Shown here: one piece after another, positions 62,337-64,000 of the stretch
Numbering within the stretch: the stretch's first letter is position 1
Layout of the letters: each line of letters starts with the position of its first letter
Assembly (NCBI GenBank): GCA_965227875.1
Contig: OZ245783.1
Location: forward strand, 4,092,001-4,156,000
Length of the DNA stretch: 64,000 nt
Direction: 5' to 3'
Origin: G965227875 sp965227875
GTDB taxonomy: Bacteria; Pseudomonadota; Alphaproteobacteria; Rhizobiales; JAJFHC01
Program-made: the position numbers and the translations under genes
Notes under the pieces: model-generated
Database searches by the model: none
Seen by the model: the letters and a program-made list of their open reading frames with translations, nothing else
Told to the model about the DNA's origin: nothing

Positions 62337-62379
62337 GGGGGCGCCTTCTATCACGCCGGACATGCGTCCGAAAGGCACC

Positions 62380-62408
62380 TTGCGAGCGGACGCGGGCGTG
62401 TCTATAAG
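62380..62408 (+). promoter_or_regulatory. Sigma70-type promoter of ndk
   Basis: TTGCGA (62380-62385) and TATAAG (62403-62408) are separated by exactly 17 bases, a good match to the housekeeping consensus, 57 bases upstream of the ndk ATG. Confidence 0.6.
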
Positions 62409-62465
62409 CGGCCCGGAATTTCATGGGTCCACAGGACCACGCAACTAAAAGGACGAAGAACGGAT

Positions 62466-62888
62466 ATGGCCCTCGAACGCACGTTTTCGATCATCAAACC
62501 CGACGCCACGCGCCGCAACATCACCGGCAAGATCATCGATCGCCTGGAATCCGGCGGACTTCGCGTCGTCGCGCAGAAGCGCATCCACATGTCGAAGGAG
62601 CAGGCGGAAGGTTTCTACGCCGTGCACAAGGAACGGCCCTTCTACAACGACCTCGTCGGGTTCATGACGTCCGGTCCCGTCGTCGTGCAGGTGCTCGAAG
62701 GCGAAAACGCCATCGCCCGCAATCGCGAGATCATGGGCGCGACCAATCCTGCCGAGGCTGCCGACGGTACGATCCGCAAGGATTTCGCGGAAAACATCGA
62801 GGCCAATTCCGTGCACGGCTCCGATGCACCGGAAACCGCCGCGACCGAAATCAAGTTTTTCTTCAGCGACGACGAAATCGTCGGCTGA
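62466..62888 (+). CDS. ndk: Nucleoside diphosphate kinase
   Basis: Ndk transfers the terminal phosphate between nucleoside di- and triphosphates. The 140-residue protein is canonical: MALERTFSIIKPDATRRN, the P-loop-like stretch GPVVVQVLEG, NIEANSVHGSDAPETA with the phosphohistidine His117, and the acidic C-terminus. It has its own promoter and a strong Rho-independent terminator, so it is monocistronic. Confidence 0.98.
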   Translation: MALERTFSIIKPDATRRNITGKIIDRLESGGLRVVAQKRIHMSKEQAEGFYAVHKERPFYNDLVGFMTSGPVVVQVLEGENAIARNREIMGATNPAEAADGTIRKDFAENIEANSVHGSDAPETAATEIKFFFSDDEIVG

Positions 62889-62905
62889 TCTAATCTAGCC
62901 TGGAT

Positions 62906-62925
62906 ACCGGCCGTCGGCGGCCGGT
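62906..62925 (+). repeat. Short perfect hairpin before the ndk terminator
   Basis: ACCGGCCG (62906-62913) and CGGCCGGT (62918-62925) form an eight-bp stem with loop TCGG, nine bases before the terminator stem. It lacks a T run and may help 3'-end stability or termination. Confidence 0.5.
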
Positions 62926-62934
62926 CGCCGATCA

Positions 62935-62975
62935 GGGCCCGGTTGTTCCCGTGCGGAACAGCCGGGCCCTTTTTT
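62935..62975 (+). terminator. Rho-independent terminator of ndk
   Basis: GGGCCCGGTTGTTCC (62935-62949) pairs with GGAACAGCCGGGCCC (62955-62969) with only one G-T wobble around a five-base loop, followed directly by six Ts (62970-62975). This is the clearest intrinsic terminator in the window. Confidence 0.92.
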
Positions 62976-63135
62976 GTGTCCGGCACGCAGGGACCCGTAC
63001 GTTTCCCTGGTGCGTGGTGAAAAAATGGGAAGCGTTTCCGCAATGCGGGATTCGCACTTTCGCCGGGCAGGGCGATTCACCACAGTGCTCGCCAATCGAA
63101 TTCGACGATCCGGTCAGATGCGGAGGACATAATAA

Positions 63136-64000
63136 ATGACCGACCCGAAAAACATTCTCTTGCTCGGCGCTTCCTACGGATCCCTGCTTGCGATCAAGCT
63201 TGTCATGGCGGGCCATCATGTGACGCTCGTCTGCCTTCCGGCCGAAGCGGATCAGATCAATGCCGATGGCGTGCGGGTGCGCATGCCCGTCCGCGGGCGC
63301 GAGGCTCTCGTCGACCTGCATTCCGCCGACATGCCGGGAACGGTCCGGGCGGCGGGAACCGGGGATGTGAACCCGGCCGATTTTGACCTGATCGGGTTGG
63401 CCATGCAGGAACCGCAATACCGCTCCGATGGTGTCAGGCAGCTTCTCGACGCAGTCGGCCGGAGCGGGAAGCCGTGCATGTCGATCATGAACATGCCGCC
63501 GCTTCCGTATCTTCTGCGCATACCGGGTCTCGACGCCGAGACGCTCTCTCCCTGTTTCACGGATCCCACCGTGTGGTCGAGCTTCGACCCCGAACTCGTG
63601 ACGCTGTGCAGTCCCGACCCGCAGGCTTTCCGCCCGGAGGGGGAGCCGCCGAACGTCCTGCAGGTGAGCCTGCCGACCAACTTCAAGGCTGCGCGTTTCT
63701 CGTCGGAGGAACACACCAACCTGCTGCGTGGTCTCGAGTCCGACATCGCGGCGATCCGGTATCCCGTGGACGGACAGGAGGTGGAACTGCCGGTCAAGCT
63801 CAAGGTCCACGACTCGATCTTTGTCCCGCTTGCGAAATGGAGCATGCTGCTCACCGGAAACTATCGCTGCGTCCAGCCCGATGCGGCACGGTCTATCCGC
63901 GACGCGGTGCATACCGACCTCGAGCGCTCCCGCGAGGTCTACGAGTGGGTGAGCGCGCTCTGCCGCAAGCTTGGTGCGGACCCTGCCGACCAGGTGCCGT
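63136..64000 (+). CDS. Ketopantoate-reductase-like NAD(P) dehydrogenase (3' end outside window)
   Basis: An open frame runs from ATG 63136 to the window edge (288 codons seen). GGAGG at 63123-63127 is a strong ribosome binding site eight bases upstream. The N-terminus (MTDPKNILLLGASYGSLLAI, then KLVMAGHHVTLVC) is a Rossmann-type nucleotide-binding motif like that of the ketopantoate reductase (ApbA/PanE) family. Further motifs include NMPPLPYLLRIPG and LKVHDSIFVPLAKWSMLLTGNYRC. The protein may make pantoate or reduce another 2-keto acid; the loop motif is GASYGS rather than the usual GxGxxG, so the assignment is moderate. Confidence 0.7.
   Translation, partial: MTDPKNILLLGASYGSLLAIKLVMAGHHVTLVCLPAEADQINADGVRVRMPVRGREALVDLHSADMPGTVRAAGTGDVNPADFDLIGLAMQEPQYRSDGVRQLLDAVGRSGKPCMSIMNMPPLPYLLRIPGLDAETLSPCFTDPTVWSSFDPELVTLCSPDPQAFRPEGEPPNVLQVSLPTNFKAARFSSEEHTNLLRGLESDIAAIRYPVDGQEVELPVKLKVHDSIFVPLAKWSMLLTGNYRCVQPDAARSIRDAVHTDLERSREVYEWVSALCRKLGADPADQVP

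Noticed and set aside
60528..62465. Long plus-strand frame opposite the ABC-F gene that runs in frame into ndk
   Set aside because: The ABC-F motifs on the minus strand are clear, ndk has its own promoter and start at 62466, and the upstream translation looks random.
1..64000. tRNA genes, CRISPR arrays, insertion sequences and integrase
   Set aside because: I looked through the gene-free stretches for T-loop signatures, regularly spaced repeats and transposase or integrase motifs and found none; a dedicated tRNA and repeat scan would be decisive.

Overview
The window looks like chromosomal DNA of an alphaproteobacterium. It is GC-rich, and its gene order is the core order of that class: ppx-rlmE-guaB-rsmB-guaA; bamB-der; purF-cvpA-radA-mlaFE-alr-dnaB; rplI-DUF2232-rpsR-rpsF divergent from fabD-fabG-acpP-fabF-mltG-yicC-gmk; ksgA-surA-lptD divergent from pepA-holC; then an ABC-F ATPase and ndk. 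The order and genus cannot be fixed from sequence alone. No tRNA, rRNA, CRISPR array, insertion sequence or integrase was found.

Positions 1-5755 are the distal end of a prophage, all on the + strand: a podovirus-like tail-fibre protein, a two-module LamG-type receptor-binding protein, a DUF4376 protein, then a compact lysis cassette (one-TM coiled-coil protein, GH19 endolysin, two holin-like membrane proteins) joined by GTGA/TGATG overlaps. The endolysin C-terminus looks frameshifted. Positions 5756-8214 form an AT-richer transition zone with a CelD/FemAB-like acetyltransferase and an unrecognised exported basic protein whose ribosome binding site lies inside a predicted hairpin.

Positions 8215-18950 are housekeeping: polyphosphate/ppGpp phosphatase, 23S and 16S rRNA methyltransferases, GMP synthesis (guaB, guaA), a YfgM-like protein beside bamB, and der. 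Positions 18977-21490 hold accessory enzymes: an FAH-fold hydratase, an exported formylglycine-enzyme-like protein and an SDR. Positions 21524-33571 (minus strand) carry purF to rpsF, and 33942-40844 (plus strand) carry the fatty-acid and cell-wall cluster through gmk.

Between gmk and ksgA the expected conserved order is interrupted by about 9.5 kb (40898-50370). This segment holds a PdxA2-type dehydrogenase translationally coupled to an unusual fusion of a TIM-barrel-like domain with a PLP-dependent threonine/serine-dehydratase domain. It also holds a divergent LysR/VOC pair with a clear inverted repeat, a sterol-desaturase-family protein, a CPA1 antiporter with a cyclic-nucleotide-binding tail, a zinc alcohol dehydrogenase and an exported protein of unknown function. 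lptF, lptG and the usual biosynthetic pdxA are missing from their normal slots next to lptD/surA/ksgA. The PdxA2-fusion pair is the best candidate for an undescribed metabolic module.

Positions 55030-64000 contain pepA, holC, an orphan HWE/HisKA_2-type sensor kinase, a crotonase, a glutathione S-transferase, an ABC-F ATPase, ndk with a textbook promoter and Rho-independent terminator, and the 5' part of a ketopantoate-reductase-like gene cut by the window edge.
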